Below are positions 45,912 to 54,231 of a DNA stretch of 64,000 bases, one piece after another. The stretch's first letter is position 1; every line of letters starts with the position of its first letter. A program made the translations under genes and the position numbers. The notes beneath the pieces are model-generated. The model was not told the origin of the DNA and ran no database searches. It worked only from the letters and a program-made list of their open reading frames with translations. This DNA comes from Stenotrophomonas maltophilia. GTDB lineage: Bacteria > Pseudomonadota > Gammaproteobacteria > Xanthomonadales > Xanthomonadaceae. The stretch lies in contig NZ_CP154630.1 in NCBI RefSeq assembly GCF_039555535.1, positions 3,237,001 through 3,301,000 on the forward strand. The letters are read 5' to 3'.

Positions 45912-46237
45912 TGCTGCTGGCACTGACGCTGTCGTTCTCTGCGTTCACCGCCCTGTCGCTGGGGATGGAAAAGCACCAGCACGACCTGCATGGCAAGGCT
46001 GCGGCCGCACCGGCACGGCGGATGCAGTGGCGGGTACTGGGCTGGGTGCTGCTGACAGTGGCCTTCGCACTGTGCGTGGCTGACCACGGCTGGGCGGTGG
46101 GCCCGGTGCTGTGGCTGGGTGCGATGACCGTGGGTGGCGTGGCGCTGTCGTTCGGGTTGTACCCGTATCGGCCAACGTGGATCGCGCCGCTGGCGATCGC
46201 GCTGCCGGTGATCGGGCTGGTGGTGGGGTTGGTGTAA
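45908..46237 (+). CDS. DUF3325 family small membrane protein
   Basis: A 109-residue protein with three membrane helices. MMLLALTLSFSAFTALSLGM then EKHQHDLHG is characteristic of DUF3325, with a His-rich HQHDLH motif that could bind metal or heme. It overlaps the PepSY gene by 4 bp and ends the operon. The role is inferred from the operon only. Confidence 0.82.
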   Translation: MMLLALTLSFSAFTALSLGMEKHQHDLHGKAAAAPARRMQWRVLGWVLLTVAFALCVADHGWAVGPVLWLGAMTVGGVALSFGLYPYRPTWIAPLAIALPVIGLVVGLV

Positions 46238-46257
46238 CCGCAGGACGGGGACAACGG

Positions 46258-46284
46258 CATCCACGCATGGCGTGGATCTACAAT
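46258..46284. repeat. Short palindrome ATCCACGC/GCGTGGAT
   Basis: ATCCACGC ATG GCGTGGAT followed by CTAC, a GTAG-type intergenic repeat. It lies between the DUF3325 gene and the next small gene and creates a spurious upstream start codon for the latter. Confidence 0.65.
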
Positions 46285-46290
46285 GGCGGC

Positions 46291-46740
46291 ATGGATAGCG
46301 TGCTGCAGCGGACGTCTGGAATCGGCTTCTTTTCCCGGTTGGGTGAAACACTGCCCGCAACGGCCGGCGTCGTCGCCGTTCGGTCGCTGGCCGAAGCACT
46401 GCGGACCATCGATACCGATGGTTTCGAGTGGATGCCCACAACACTGGGCGATTCGGATCCGTTTCACGGCGCCCTGCCCCATCCCGCCGAACTGGCCGAC
46501 GCCCGGCGCGAACTCAACCGGAGCTTGATGCGCGCGCTTTCGGCACTGGATCTGCCGGCACTGCGCTGCGGTGCACATGACCTGCACCTGGTGGCGCGCG
46601 ATGGAGCGATGTTCGCCTTCCGTCAACGCCTGCTGGAAACGCACCTCGGCCTGCCGGCGCACTGGGAACCCGTGCTTGCGCTGTACGAACGGGGGCATTG
46701 GCCGCTGGCCCACGCGCCGGGGCGCTTGCTGGTGCTGTAG
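46291..46740 (+). CDS. Hypothetical protein
   Basis: A 149-residue soluble protein that I do not recognise. It has the look of a small cytoplasmic protein of mixed helix and strand, with a conserved-looking core RRELNRSLMRALSALDLPAL and HDLHLVARDGAMFAFRQRLL. The start at 46291 excludes a palindromic repeat that would otherwise be translated. Its stop codon TAG is part of the GTAG of the following repeat. Function unknown. Confidence 0.6.
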   Translation: MDSVLQRTSGIGFFSRLGETLPATAGVVAVRSLAEALRTIDTDGFEWMPTTLGDSDPFHGALPHPAELADARRELNRSLMRALSALDLPALRCGAHDLHLVARDGAMFAFRQRLLETHLGLPAHWEPVLALYERGHWPLAHAPGRLLVL

Positions 46741-46846
46741 AGCCGTCCACGCAGGCATGGATCTACCGGGCCCACGCTCGCCGGGCATGGCCCGGCGCTA
46801 CCGTTCTGCGCGCACGTGGGTAGTGCCGGCCGCTGGCCGGCATTCC
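46737..46846. repeat. Cluster of GTAG-type palindromes
   Basis: Three units follow one another: GTAGAGCCGTCCACGC with GGATCTAC (46737-46766), GCCGGGCATGGCCCGGC with GCTAC (46779-46801), and GTAGTGCCGGCCGCTGGCCG (46820 onward). They fill the space between the hypothetical gene and the convergent rlmKL gene. Confidence 0.7.
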
Positions 46847-46859
46847 CTTTCGGCTGGAA

Positions 46860-48998
46860 TCACCCCAACCGCTTCAGTTCCCACGCGCGGTGGATGCGCG
46901 CGTTGCGTTCGAAATCCGGGCCGAGGGTGCGCGCGGTGATCTCGCGGCACTGGGCGAACTCGGCGATGGCGTTCTCTTCCAGCTTGAAGCGGCGGAAGTT
47001 GTTGGAGAAGTACAGCACACCGCCGGGCGCCAATCGTGCCACCGCCGCACGCAGCAGCTTCAGCTGCTCACGCTGCACGTCGAAATCGTCGGCGCGCGCG
47101 GAGTTGGAGAAGGTCGGCGGATCGCAGAAGATCACATCGTACTGGCCACGGTCCGCTTCCAGCCATGCCATCGCATCGGCCTGCACCAGCAGGTGCTGGT
47201 TGCCGCCCTGCCCGTTCAAGGCCAGGTTGTCGTAGCACCACTGAAGGTAGGTCGCCGACAGATCGACGCTGGTGGTGCTGGCGGCACCGGCCACGGCGGC
47301 CTGCACGCTGGCCACGCCCGTATAGCAGAACAGGTTGAGGAAGCGCTTGCCACGCACCTGCTCGGCCATCATCCGGCGCAGCGGGCGGTGGTCGAGGAAC
47401 AGCCCGGTATCCAGGTAGTCAAACAGGTTTACCTGCAGCAGCGCATTGTTCTCGCGCACCACGATGAACTCATCACGCTGCTCGAAACGGCCGTACTTGC
47501 TGCCACCCTTGCCGCGCTCTCGCGACTTCATCGAGACCTGCTCCGGCGGCACGCCGAACACTTCGCGCGCAGCGGCCAGCAGTTCGTTGCGGCGGCGGCG
47601 CACGTCGTTCTCCGGGATCGCCGTCGGTGCGGCGTACTCCTGCACATGCAGGAAGGTGCGGCGCTTGCCACCATCTTCCTCGTAGACGTCAATGGCAGCC
47701 GCGTATTCCGGCAGGTCGGCGTCATAGGCGCGGAAGCAGGTGATGTCTTCGCGGGCGCGCCAGCTCTTGAACTTCTTCAGGTTCTTGCGCAGGCGGTTGG
47801 CCACCATCTGCGCACCTTCGCTCAACTCGCGCGGCGGCGCCGGATCGCGGCCCGGCACGGCGATCGGGTCGCAGACGATCAGCGCGCATTCCAGTGCGCC
47901 GTTGAACATCTGGTACTTCTTGCCGGCGCGCAGGCCGGTGGCGAAGGCCAGTTCGTCGTTGCCGCACAGCAGGCTGGCGCGCCATTGCGGCACCGCCTTC
48001 TGCAAGGCGTTGCCGAGCGCGCGGTACAGCGCCGGATCAGCGGCCAGGCGCTCGTCATACGGCGGGTTGCAGACCACCGCACCGATCTCCTGCTCCGGCG
48101 CGGCCAGGTCGGCCACATCGGCGCGGATGAAGCGGATCGCGTGGGCGACGCCCGCCACCTCGGCATTCTCGCGCGCCGCCTGGATCGCGATCGGGTCGAT
48201 GTCGCTGCCGTGGATGACCGGCTTCAACGCGGCCAGGCCAGCCGCTTCGCGGTCACGCGCCTCGCTCTGGATGCTCTTCCAGGCCGCCTTGTCGAAGCCC
48301 AGCCAGCGGCTCGGCGGCAGGCTGCCATGGCGCATCAGGCCGGGAGCAACGTCGGCGGCCATCAGCGCGCCTTCGATCAGCAGCGTGCCGCTGCCGCACA
48401 TCGGGTCCAGCAGCCCGCCACCAGCGGCGTGCAGGCGCGGCCACTGCGCGCGCAGCAGGAGCGCGGCGGCCAGGTTTTCCTTCAGCGGCGCTTCGTGGGC
48501 GGCGCCACGCCAGCCACGGCGATGCAGCGGGCCACCGCCGAGGTCGATCGACAGCGAAGCACGGCCCTTGCGCAGCGACAGGTTGACGCGCACATCGGGC
48601 AGATCGGTGTTGACCGAGGGGCGTTCCAGGCCCTCGTCGCGCATGCGGTCGACGATGGCGTCCTTGATCCGCTGTGCGGCGAAGCGCGCATGGGTGATCT
48701 TGTCACCGGACACGTGCGCGTCCACCGCCAGGGTCATCTCCGGCTTGATGTGCTCGTGCCACGGCAGCGCACGCACGCCGTCGTACAGGGCCTGTTCGTC
48801 CGGACAGTCGAACTCGTCGATCGGCCACAGCACGCGGCTGGCCAGACGCGACCACATCACGATCCGCAGCGCCTGCTCCAGTTCGCCCTCGGCGTTGACG
48901 CCGGCAATGGTGGCAGTGGCCTTGCCAAGGCCCAGGGCCGACAGCTCATCGGCAAGCAGGTATTCCAGGCCCTTGGCGCAGGAGACGAAGAATTTCAC
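46860..48998 (-). CDS. rlmKL: Bifunctional 23S rRNA methyltransferase RlmKL
   Basis: A 712-residue fusion enzyme that makes m2G2445 (RlmL half) and m7G2069 (RlmK half) in 23S rRNA. It starts with a THUMP-containing region (to about residue 155). The RlmL domain follows with [20 protein letters not shown] and [11 protein letters not shown]. The RlmK domain carries [20 protein letters not shown] and [12 protein letters not shown]. The start is a GTG at 48998 ([17 protein letters not shown]), which matches the family N-terminus; the open frame further upstream is not coding. Length agrees with E. coli RlmKL. Confidence 0.95.
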   Translation of the reverse strand: MKFFVSCAKGLEYLLADELSALGLGKATATIAGVNAEGELEQALRIVMWSRLASRVLWPIDEFDCPDEQALYDGVRALPWHEHIKPEMTLAVDAHVSGDKITHARFAAQRIKDAIVDRMRDEGLERPSVNTDLPDVRVNLSLRKGRASLSIDLGGGPLHRRGWRGAAHEAPLKENLAAALLLRAQWPRLHAAGGGLLDPMCGSGTLLIEGALMAADVAPGLMRHGSLPPSRWLGFDKAAWKSIQSEARDREAAGLAALKPVIHGSDIDPIAIQAARENAEVAGVAHAIRFIRADVADLAAPEQEIGAVVCNPPYDERLAADPALYRALGNALQKAVPQWRASLLCGNDELAFATGLRAGKKYQMFNGALECALIVCDPIAVPGRDPAPPRELSEGAQMVANRLRKNLKKFKSWRAREDITCFRAYDADLPEYAAAIDVYEEDGGKRRTFLHVQEYAAPTAIPENDVRRRRNELLAAAREVFGVPPEQVSMKSRERGKGGSKYGRFEQRDEFIVVRENNALLQVNLFDYLDTGLFLDHRPLRRMMAEQVRGKRFLNLFCYTGVASVQAAVAGAASTTSVDLSATYLQWCYDNLALNGQGGNQHLLVQADAMAWLEADRGQYDVIFCDPPTFSNSARADDFDVQREQLKLLRAAVARLAPGGVLYFSNNFRRFKLEENAIAEFAQCREITARTLGPDFERNARIHRAWELKRLG

Positions 48999-49143
48999 GG
49001 GATCGGTTCGCAGGTGGTCGGGCGCGGCACAGGGGCCGGGCCGGTCGGAAAGGAGGGCCGCAAGCACGGCCGGCAGGCCCGCGCCGGGGGCGGCGGGGCT
49101 GCCATTGTAGTCAAAGCGGGCGGGCGCGCCGTGCGCCCGGGCT

Positions 49144-49671
49144 TCACAGTTGCCGCAGCAGGCGCTCGAAGGCCTGCGCGGAGGCCTCCACGTGGCGTTC
49201 CAGGCGGTGCCCATCATCGACCAGCAGCAGCTGCGCCGAGCGCGCCTGGGCCCAGGCGATGACCCCGGCGGCCGGGACCACGTCGTCATGCCAGGCCTGG
49301 ACCACGGTGGTCGGCACGGCGGCGGCGTCCAGCGCCGGCATCGGGCCCATGGTGGTCGGCGGCACCATCAGGAACAGGCCGGCCACCGGCACCTGCAGCG
49401 AGGCGATGGCAGAGATGTAGGCACCCAGGCTGGAGCCGGCCAGCACCACCGGGCCCTGCTGGGCCGCGATGGCGGTGCGCTCGACCAGGCGGCGCAGCCG
49501 AGTCGGCACGTCACCTACGCGGCTGACCTCGCTCATCGCGTCCAGGTCGGTGTAGTCGGGGCGCTCGTGGGTCCAGCCCAGCCGCTGCGCCACGTCGGCC
49601 AGCGCGGTGACCTTGGTCGCCTCCGGGCCGCTCTCGAAGCCATGCGACAGGATGCAGTGGCCGCGGCTCAT
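49144..49671 (-). CDS. Alpha/beta hydrolase (YqiA/RBBP9-like)
   Basis: A 175-residue small hydrolase. The order of motifs fits the fold: [11 protein letters not shown] (oxyanion loop), [10 protein letters not shown] with the nucleophilic Ser, a late Asp in [10 protein letters not shown] and the catalytic His in DDGHRLERH. It is probably an esterase or lipase of unknown substrate in the cytoplasm. The start at 49671 is the first Met before the core strand. It is divergent from the amidase gene, with 72 bp between. Confidence 0.83.
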   Translation of the reverse strand: MSRGHCILSHGFESGPEATKVTALADVAQRLGWTHERPDYTDLDAMSEVSRVGDVPTRLRRLVERTAIAAQQGPVVLAGSSLGAYISAIASLQVPVAGLFLMVPPTTMGPMPALDAAAVPTTVVQAWHDDVVPAAGVIAWAQARSAQLLLVDDGHRLERHVEASAQAFERLLRQL

Positions 49672-49743
49672 GCGCGTGCTCCGTGCGAGCGGGCCAACGA
49701 GGAAAGGGAAGGCAGGTTCATGCCGCAATGCTAGCATCGCCGG

Positions 49744-50310
49744 ATGCCCAACCCGCTCCTGCCCGGCCTGCAGCTGCAGCCCCTGCCCTACGAAGACCGT
49801 CTGCCCCTGCGCGACCCGGCCACGCTGGAAATGGTGGTGATCCACTGCACCGAGCTGCCCGACCTGGCGATGGCCCGCGAGTACGGCGAGCGCGTGCTGT
49901 ACGACAGCGGTGCCGGCAACAGCGGCCATTTCTACATCGACCGCGATGGCCGCGTGGTGCAGTACGTGGCGCCGGAACGCGTGGCCCACCACGTACGCGG
50001 CATGAACGCGCATACGCTGGGCATCGAGCTGGTCAACACCGGGCGCTACCCGCACTGGTTCGACAGCCGTCACCAGGCGATGGACGAGGCGTACACCGAG
50101 GCGCAGCTGATGGCGCTGGAGGCGCTGCTGCTGGCGCTGGTGGCGCGCTACCCGTCGCTGCGGCGGATTGCCGGGCATGACCAGCTGGATCTGGAGCAGG
50201 TGCCGGCCAGTGATGATCCGGCGCTGACGGTGGCGCGCAAGCGTGACCCGGGGCCGTTGTTCCCGTGGGCGCGGGTGCTGGCGAGGGTGCCACTGCAGCC
50301 GGTTGGGTAA
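49744..50310 (+). CDS. N-acetylmuramoyl-L-alanine amidase, AmpD family
   Basis: A 188-residue amidase_2 protein without a signal peptide, so probably cytoplasmic. Zinc ligands and catalytic residues are seen in MVVIHCTELP (His34), HHVRGMNAHTLGIELVNTG, and the C-terminal RIAGHDQLDLEQ with KRDPGPLFPW. AmpD enzymes cleave anhydro-muropeptides during wall recycling and thereby keep inducible beta-lactamase genes off. The species group has two AmpD-type enzymes, and I cannot tell which one this is. Confidence 0.85.
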   Translation: MPNPLLPGLQLQPLPYEDRLPLRDPATLEMVVIHCTELPDLAMAREYGERVLYDSGAGNSGHFYIDRDGRVVQYVAPERVAHHVRGMNAHTLGIELVNTGRYPHWFDSRHQAMDEAYTEAQLMALEALLLALVARYPSLRRIAGHDQLDLEQVPASDDPALTVARKRDPGPLFPWARVLARVPLQPVG

Positions 50311-50382
50311 GCGGCAGGGCTGCGCCCTGCACCCGCAGAAGCCGAAGCCAGAGCAACAGCAGAAGCTGACTTCCTGAGGGGA

Positions 50383-50484
50383 GGCGGGGTGGGTCCGGTT
50401 GCGGGGGACGCTGCAAGTACGTCCATGTAAGCTCGGTCGCCGCATCCATGCGGCTCACGCCCCCGCAACCGGCCCCACCCCGCC
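50383..50484. repeat. Large inverted-repeat element with two internal TCCATG hairpins (copy A)
   Basis: Two 25-bp arms (50383-50407 and 50460-50484) are reverse complements with one mismatch. Between them lie 52 bp with two small hairpins, TACGTCCATGTA (50418-50429) and CCGCATCCATGCGG (50440-50453), separated by GCTCGGTCG. The same core order occurs at 58.38 kb between quite different arms. It belongs to no insertion-sequence type I recognise. Confidence 0.75.
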
Positions 50485-50695
50485 TTCGACAGATCTCCGC
50501 CGCTGTTGGTAGGTGTCGACCTTGGTCGACATGGGGTCGAATCGATCGGAGGGTGCCTTTGTAGAGTCGAGCCGCGCTCCATGACCTGCGGGCGCCGATG
50601 ATTTGAACGCATCGCCATGCGCGTGGAGCCGGCCGCTCGGCTCTGGAGAGGCTCCGCGCTCGACTGCTCTTTGCGTGGAAATCGAGACGATAGAG
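50485..50695. repeat. Repeat-filled spacer with an interrupted SMAG unit
   Basis: No gene is supported here. GTCGACCTTGGTCGAC (about 50516) is a short palindrome. At 50561 a SMAG hairpin begins, GTAGAGTCGAGCCGCGCTC, but its other half (CGCGCTCGACTGCTC) is only found at 50655. The 75 bp between are flanked by the direct repeat CGCGCTC. Confidence 0.6.
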
Positions 50696-51598
50696 TCAGG
50701 CGCCGGTGGCGACCGGGCGGCTGCTGTCGCTCACCCAGCCGCTCCAGGAATCGGCATAGATGCGCGCACCGCTCAGTCCTGCGCTTTCCATCGCCAGCAG
50801 CAGGTGGCAGGCGGTCACGCCAGAGCCACACATCAGCACCACCTGTTCTGGATCGCGGTTGCCGATCACGCCCTGCAGTTCGGCGCGAAGTTCCTGTGCG
50901 TCGCGCAGGCGGCCCTCGAGCACGTTCAGGGCGAACGGCCGGTTGACTGCGCCCGGCACGTGGCCGGCAACCGGGTCGAGGGGCTCCACTTCGCCGCGGA
51001 AACGTTCACCCGCGCGTGCGTCGACCAGCCAGCCCGGTGCATGTTTCAGGCGCGCGGTGATTTCATCGGCGTTGGCGACCTGGGTGGTATCGAAACGGCC
51101 CGGGTAGGCCGGCAGCACCGCCACGTCACTCTGACCGCTTTCCAGCGCGTGACTGGCGGCCTGCCAGGCTGCGACACCGCCGTCGAGCACGGCCACCTTC
51201 TGGTGGCCAATCAGTCGCAGCAGCCACCACAGGCGCGAGGCGGCCATGCTGCCGTCGCTGCCGTCGTAGACCACCACCTGGGTATCGGGGCTGATGCCCC
51301 ACTGCCCCAGCTTTACGGCAAAGGCATCGCTGTCCGGCAGTGGATGGCGACCGTGGCCGACGCGCGACAGATCGGACAGATCACGATTGAGATCGGCATA
51401 CACCGCACCCGGGATATGACCGGCCAGATACTGGCTGCTTCCCGCCTGCGGGTCGGCCAGCGAGGCCCGCGCATCGACCACGCGCACTGCGGTGCTGGCG
51501 GTGGCGCGTGCGTCGACCACGCGGATGCCCTCGCCCAACGCGGCAGCCAAGGTGGCGACATCGACCAGGGTGGTCCACGGCGGATCGATCGGGTTCAT
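50696..51598 (-). CDS. sseA: 3-mercaptopyruvate sulfurtransferase
   Basis: A 300-residue protein of two rhodanese domains (about residues 8-145 and 165-295). The active-site loop is CGSGVTA in the second domain, the form found in mercaptopyruvate sulfurtransferases rather than thiosulfate-specific rhodaneses. It transfers sulfur from 3-mercaptopyruvate to thiol or cyanide acceptors. Near the N-terminus the segment RVVDARA is repeated 13 residues later, an apparent small tandem duplication relative to E. coli SseA. It overlaps the upstream Nudix gene by 4 bp. Confidence 0.92.
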   Translation of the reverse strand: MNPIDPPWTTLVDVATLAAALGEGIRVVDARATASTAVRVVDARASLADPQAGSSQYLAGHIPGAVYADLNRDLSDLSRVGHGRHPLPDSDAFAVKLGQWGISPDTQVVVYDGSDGSMAASRLWWLLRLIGHQKVAVLDGGVAAWQAASHALESGQSDVAVLPAYPGRFDTTQVANADEITARLKHAPGWLVDARAGERFRGEVEPLDPVAGHVPGAVNRPFALNVLEGRLRDAQELRAELQGVIGNRDPEQVVLMCGSGVTACHLLLAMESAGLSGARIYADSWSGWVSDSSRPVATGA

Positions 51599-52398
51599 TG
51601 CACTTGCTCCAGGCGGCGACGCAGGTTGTAGAGAATGGCCGCGGTGGCGCCCCAGATGCGCTGGCCGGGCCAGCCGTACTCAAGGACGTGGCGGATGCGG
51701 CCGCGATGGTTGATTTCGACCTGGCGCAGGTTGTCCGCCGCCATCAGGTAGTCCAGCGGCACCTCGAACACCTCGGCGACTTCGCTGGGCTGCGGCACCG
51801 GCACGAAGTCCGGATCGACCACCGCCACCACCGGGGTGACCCGGTAGCCGGTGATCGTCACGAAGGGATCCAGGTAGCCCAGCGCCTGCACCTGGCCGGG
51901 GGCCAGTGCGATTTCTTCCTGGCTCTCGCGCAATGCCGCCGCCAGTGCGTCGCGGTCGTCGGGCTCGGTGCGTCCGCCGGGGAACCCGACCTGGCCACCG
52001 TGCGTGCGCAGGGTTTCGGTGCGACGGGTGAGGATCACCTGCGCGCCATTGGCTCGCGGCACGATGCCGGCCAGCACCGCCGCTTCCACCGGAGGCCCGG
52101 GCGGCAGCAGGTCAATCAGTTCGCTGCGGTTCCAGCCATCACCAACCGGCGGTTCGGCCAGCGGGTGCAGCGCGCGCATCAGCCGTTCGTGGTCGGCCAG
52201 CGAGCCGCGCAGTGACTGCTGAAGCTGCGCGCGCAGCGGTTGCACGCGGTGCAGGATGCGGTTGCGTTCGTCATTGCTCATCGACGACCACCGCGCGATT
52301 TCGTCGATATGCCGCCCGCACCCGCTGCACTGCCGGTGCGGATCCAGCGTGCACACTCCGATGCAGGGACTTGCGACAACACGCGCCGTTTCTTCCAT
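51595..52398 (-). CDS. DUF1289-Nudix fusion, CoA pyrophosphatase-like
   Basis: A 267-residue protein in two parts. Residues 1-55 are a DUF1289-type zinc-finger-like module (SPCIGVCTLDPHRQCSGCGR then HIDEIARWSSMSNDERNRIL). Residues 95-260 are a Nudix hydrolase with GGQVGFPGGRTEPDD and ALAAALRESQEEIAL, the layout of CoA pyrophosphatases (NudL/YeaB), which cleave CoA to phosphopantetheine and 3',5'-ADP. DUF1289 proteins usually stand alone; here they share one frame. The start at 52398 excludes upstream repeat sequence. It is coupled to sseA. Confidence 0.85.
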   Translation of the reverse strand: MEETARVVASPCIGVCTLDPHRQCSGCGRHIDEIARWSSMSNDERNRILHRVQPLRAQLQQSLRGSLADHERLMRALHPLAEPPVGDGWNRSELIDLLPPGPPVEAAVLAGIVPRANGAQVILTRRTETLRTHGGQVGFPGGRTEPDDRDALAAALRESQEEIALAPGQVQALGYLDPFVTITGYRVTPVVAVVDPDFVPVPQPSEVAEVFEVPLDYLMAADNLRQVEINHRGRIRHVLEYGWPGQRIWGATAAILYNLRRRLEQVQ

Positions 52399-52523
52399 TG
52401 TTTGCACCCGGCAACAGTAGCGCGAATGGGCGGGATTTGCGCGGGTAACGATGCGGCGCGTGACGGCATCGCACTGCGCGCGTTCGCCGAGCATGGCTCG
52501 GCGCTACAGGTCGCGCGCTGCGC

Positions 52524-52560
52524 AAACAAAAACGCGCCGGTGGAATCACCGGCGCGTTTG
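52524..52560 (-). terminator. Rho-independent terminator after the FKBP-type gene
   Basis: Read on the minus strand, AAACGCGCCGGTG pairs with CACCGGCGCGTTT around a 4-nt loop and is followed by TTTTTGTTTG. It lies 16 bp after the stop codon of the FKBP-type gene. Confidence 0.9.
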
Positions 52561-52575
52561 GTTTACCGCTTCGAT

Positions 52576-53277
52576 TTACTTGACGCTGACCAGCTTGATC
52601 TCGAACTGCACAGCCACGTTCGGCGGGAACGGGGTGCGCGGGTCGGCACCGTAGGCCTGGTCCGGCGGCAGGGTGACTTCCCACTTCGAGCCTGCCGGCA
52701 TCTGCAGCAGGGTCTCGCGCATGGCCTTCATTTCGACTTCGCTGACCTTGATCGACGGGATCTGCTGGGCCGGGCGGGCTTCGGTCGGGCGCTGGCCGTA
52801 CGGGAACGGACCGGCCACTTCCAGCTGCACGGTGCTGGCCTGGGTCGGCTTGGCACCCTTGCCGGCTTCGATCACGCGGTACTGGACGCCGCTCGGCAGC
52901 GACTGCACGCCGGCCTTGGCCTTGTTCGCCGCGATGAACTGGTCGCTCTTGGTCTTGTTTTCGGCAGCAGCCTTTTCGTACTCGGCCTTGGCAGCCTGGG
53001 CACGGCCCTGCTCGCGCTTCTGGAACGCTTCAACGGCCGGCTTCAGCTGCTCGGCGGTGATCGCCGGCTGCTTCTTGGCGTAGGCATCCTGCAGGCCCTT
53101 CACCACCGAGTTGATGTCCAGCTGCTCACCGCGACCGGTCAGCTCCGCCAGGTTGTTGCCGTAGTCGTAACCGAAGTAGTAGCTCAGCTTGCCCTTTTCG
53201 GACGAAACGTCCTGGGCGAAGGCATTGCCCGTCAGGGCCAGGGCCGCGACGGCGACCGCGATAGAACGCAACTTCAT
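52576..53277 (-). CDS. FKBP-type peptidyl-prolyl isomerase-like protein with degenerate active site
   Basis: A 233-residue exported protein. A signal peptide (IAVAVAALALTGNAFA) is followed by an FKBP_N dimerisation region (KGKLSYYFGYDYGNNLAEL to about residue 110), a charged helical linker and a C-terminal FKBP fold (GVQYRVIEAGKGAKPTQAST, MPAGSKWEVTLPPDQAYG, QFEIKLVSVK). The usual active-site segments, GTxFDSS and VIPGW, are replaced here by GPFPYGQRPTEARP and SIKVSEVEM, so isomerase activity is doubtful. It may act as a periplasmic chaperone. The start is the ATG at 53277. Confidence 0.85.
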   Translation of the reverse strand: MKLRSIAVAVAALALTGNAFAQDVSSEKGKLSYYFGYDYGNNLAELTGRGEQLDINSVVKGLQDAYAKKQPAITAEQLKPAVEAFQKREQGRAQAAKAEYEKAAAENKTKSDQFIAANKAKAGVQSLPSGVQYRVIEAGKGAKPTQASTVQLEVAGPFPYGQRPTEARPAQQIPSIKVSEVEMKAMRETLLQMPAGSKWEVTLPPDQAYGADPRTPFPPNVAVQFEIKLVSVK

Positions 53278-53444
53278 CAAACAGTTCTCCAGGGGTGGTA
53301 ACTCAGGGACGTTCTGCGCCGCCCTGAGGCGACGGGTTAGGATAACGGGCGCAACGTGTAACCGCTACTCACGATGCAGGCTATGACCCGTCTGCGTTCG
53401 CGGAGTTCAATATCACTTTTTTTTAACGTTCCAGGAGTTTACCC

Positions 53445-54227
53445 GTGGCCGATGCCCTGATCGCTGTCACCGACGACGGCGCCATCCGCACCGTGACCGT
53501 CCAGCGCCCGGACAAGCTCAACGCCCTCAATGCCGCGACCCTGCAGGCCCTGGCCGAGGCCTTCAGTGCTGCCGCCGCAGACCCGGAAGTGCGCGTGGTG
53601 GTGCTGACCGGTGCTGGCCCGAAGGCGTTCGTGGCCGGCGCCGACATTACCGAGATGAACACACTCAGCGCGGTTCAGGGACGTGATTTCTCGCTGCTGG
53701 GCCAGGCCCTGATGCGCCAGATCGAGCGCATGCCCAAGCCGGTCATCGCCCGCGTGAACGGTTTTGCGCTGGGCGGCGGCCTGGAGCTGGCGATGGCCTG
53801 CCACCTGCGCATCGCCGCCGATACCGCCAAAGTCGGCCAACCGGAAATCAATCTGGGCCTGATTCCCGGCTTCGGCGGCAGCCAGCGCCTGCTGCGCCTG
53901 TGCGGCCGTGCCGCCACCCTGGAGCTCTGCCTGCTGGGTGCACCGATCAACGCCGCACGTGCGCTGGAACTGGGGATCGTCAACGAGGTGGTGCCGGCCG
54001 ACGCGCTGGACAATCGCGTGAATGACGTCGCCCGGCAGCTGGCGCGCTCGGCGCCGCTGGCCCTGCGCGGCCTGCTGGACGCGGTGCACGTGGGTGGCGA
54101 ATGCAGCCTGGAAGCCGGGCTGGAATACGAAAGCGCGCAGTTTGGCCTGCTGTTCGCCACCGAGGACATGCGCGAGGGAACCAGCGCCTTCCTGCAGCGC
54201 CGCCCGCCGGCCTTCCAGAACCGCTGA
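53445..54227 (+). CDS. Enoyl-CoA hydratase/isomerase family protein
   Basis: A 260-residue crotonase. Oxyanion-hole segments are AFVAGADITEMNTL and NGFALGGGLELAMACHLRIA. The catalytic Glu lies in the downstream PEINLGLIPGFGGSQRL (Glu in PEI), and a second acidic position sits in the preceding helix. It hydrates 2-enoyl-CoA esters in fatty acid or amino acid breakdown. The start is a GTG at 53445 with CCAGGAG upstream. It is divergent from the FKBP-type gene. Confidence 0.9.
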   Translation: MADALIAVTDDGAIRTVTVQRPDKLNALNAATLQALAEAFSAAAADPEVRVVVLTGAGPKAFVAGADITEMNTLSAVQGRDFSLLGQALMRQIERMPKPVIARVNGFALGGGLELAMACHLRIAADTAKVGQPEINLGLIPGFGGSQRLLRLCGRAATLELCLLGAPINAARALELGIVNEVVPADALDNRVNDVARQLARSAPLALRGLLDAVHVGGECSLEAGLEYESAQFGLLFATEDMREGTSAFLQRRPPAFQNR

Positions 54228-54231
54228 CGCC

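Noticed and set aside
46890..49262. A 790-codon open frame on the plus strand
   Set aside because: It lies antisense to rlmKL, which shows all expected domains and motifs; long antisense frames are common in GC-rich DNA and this one has no recognisable domain.
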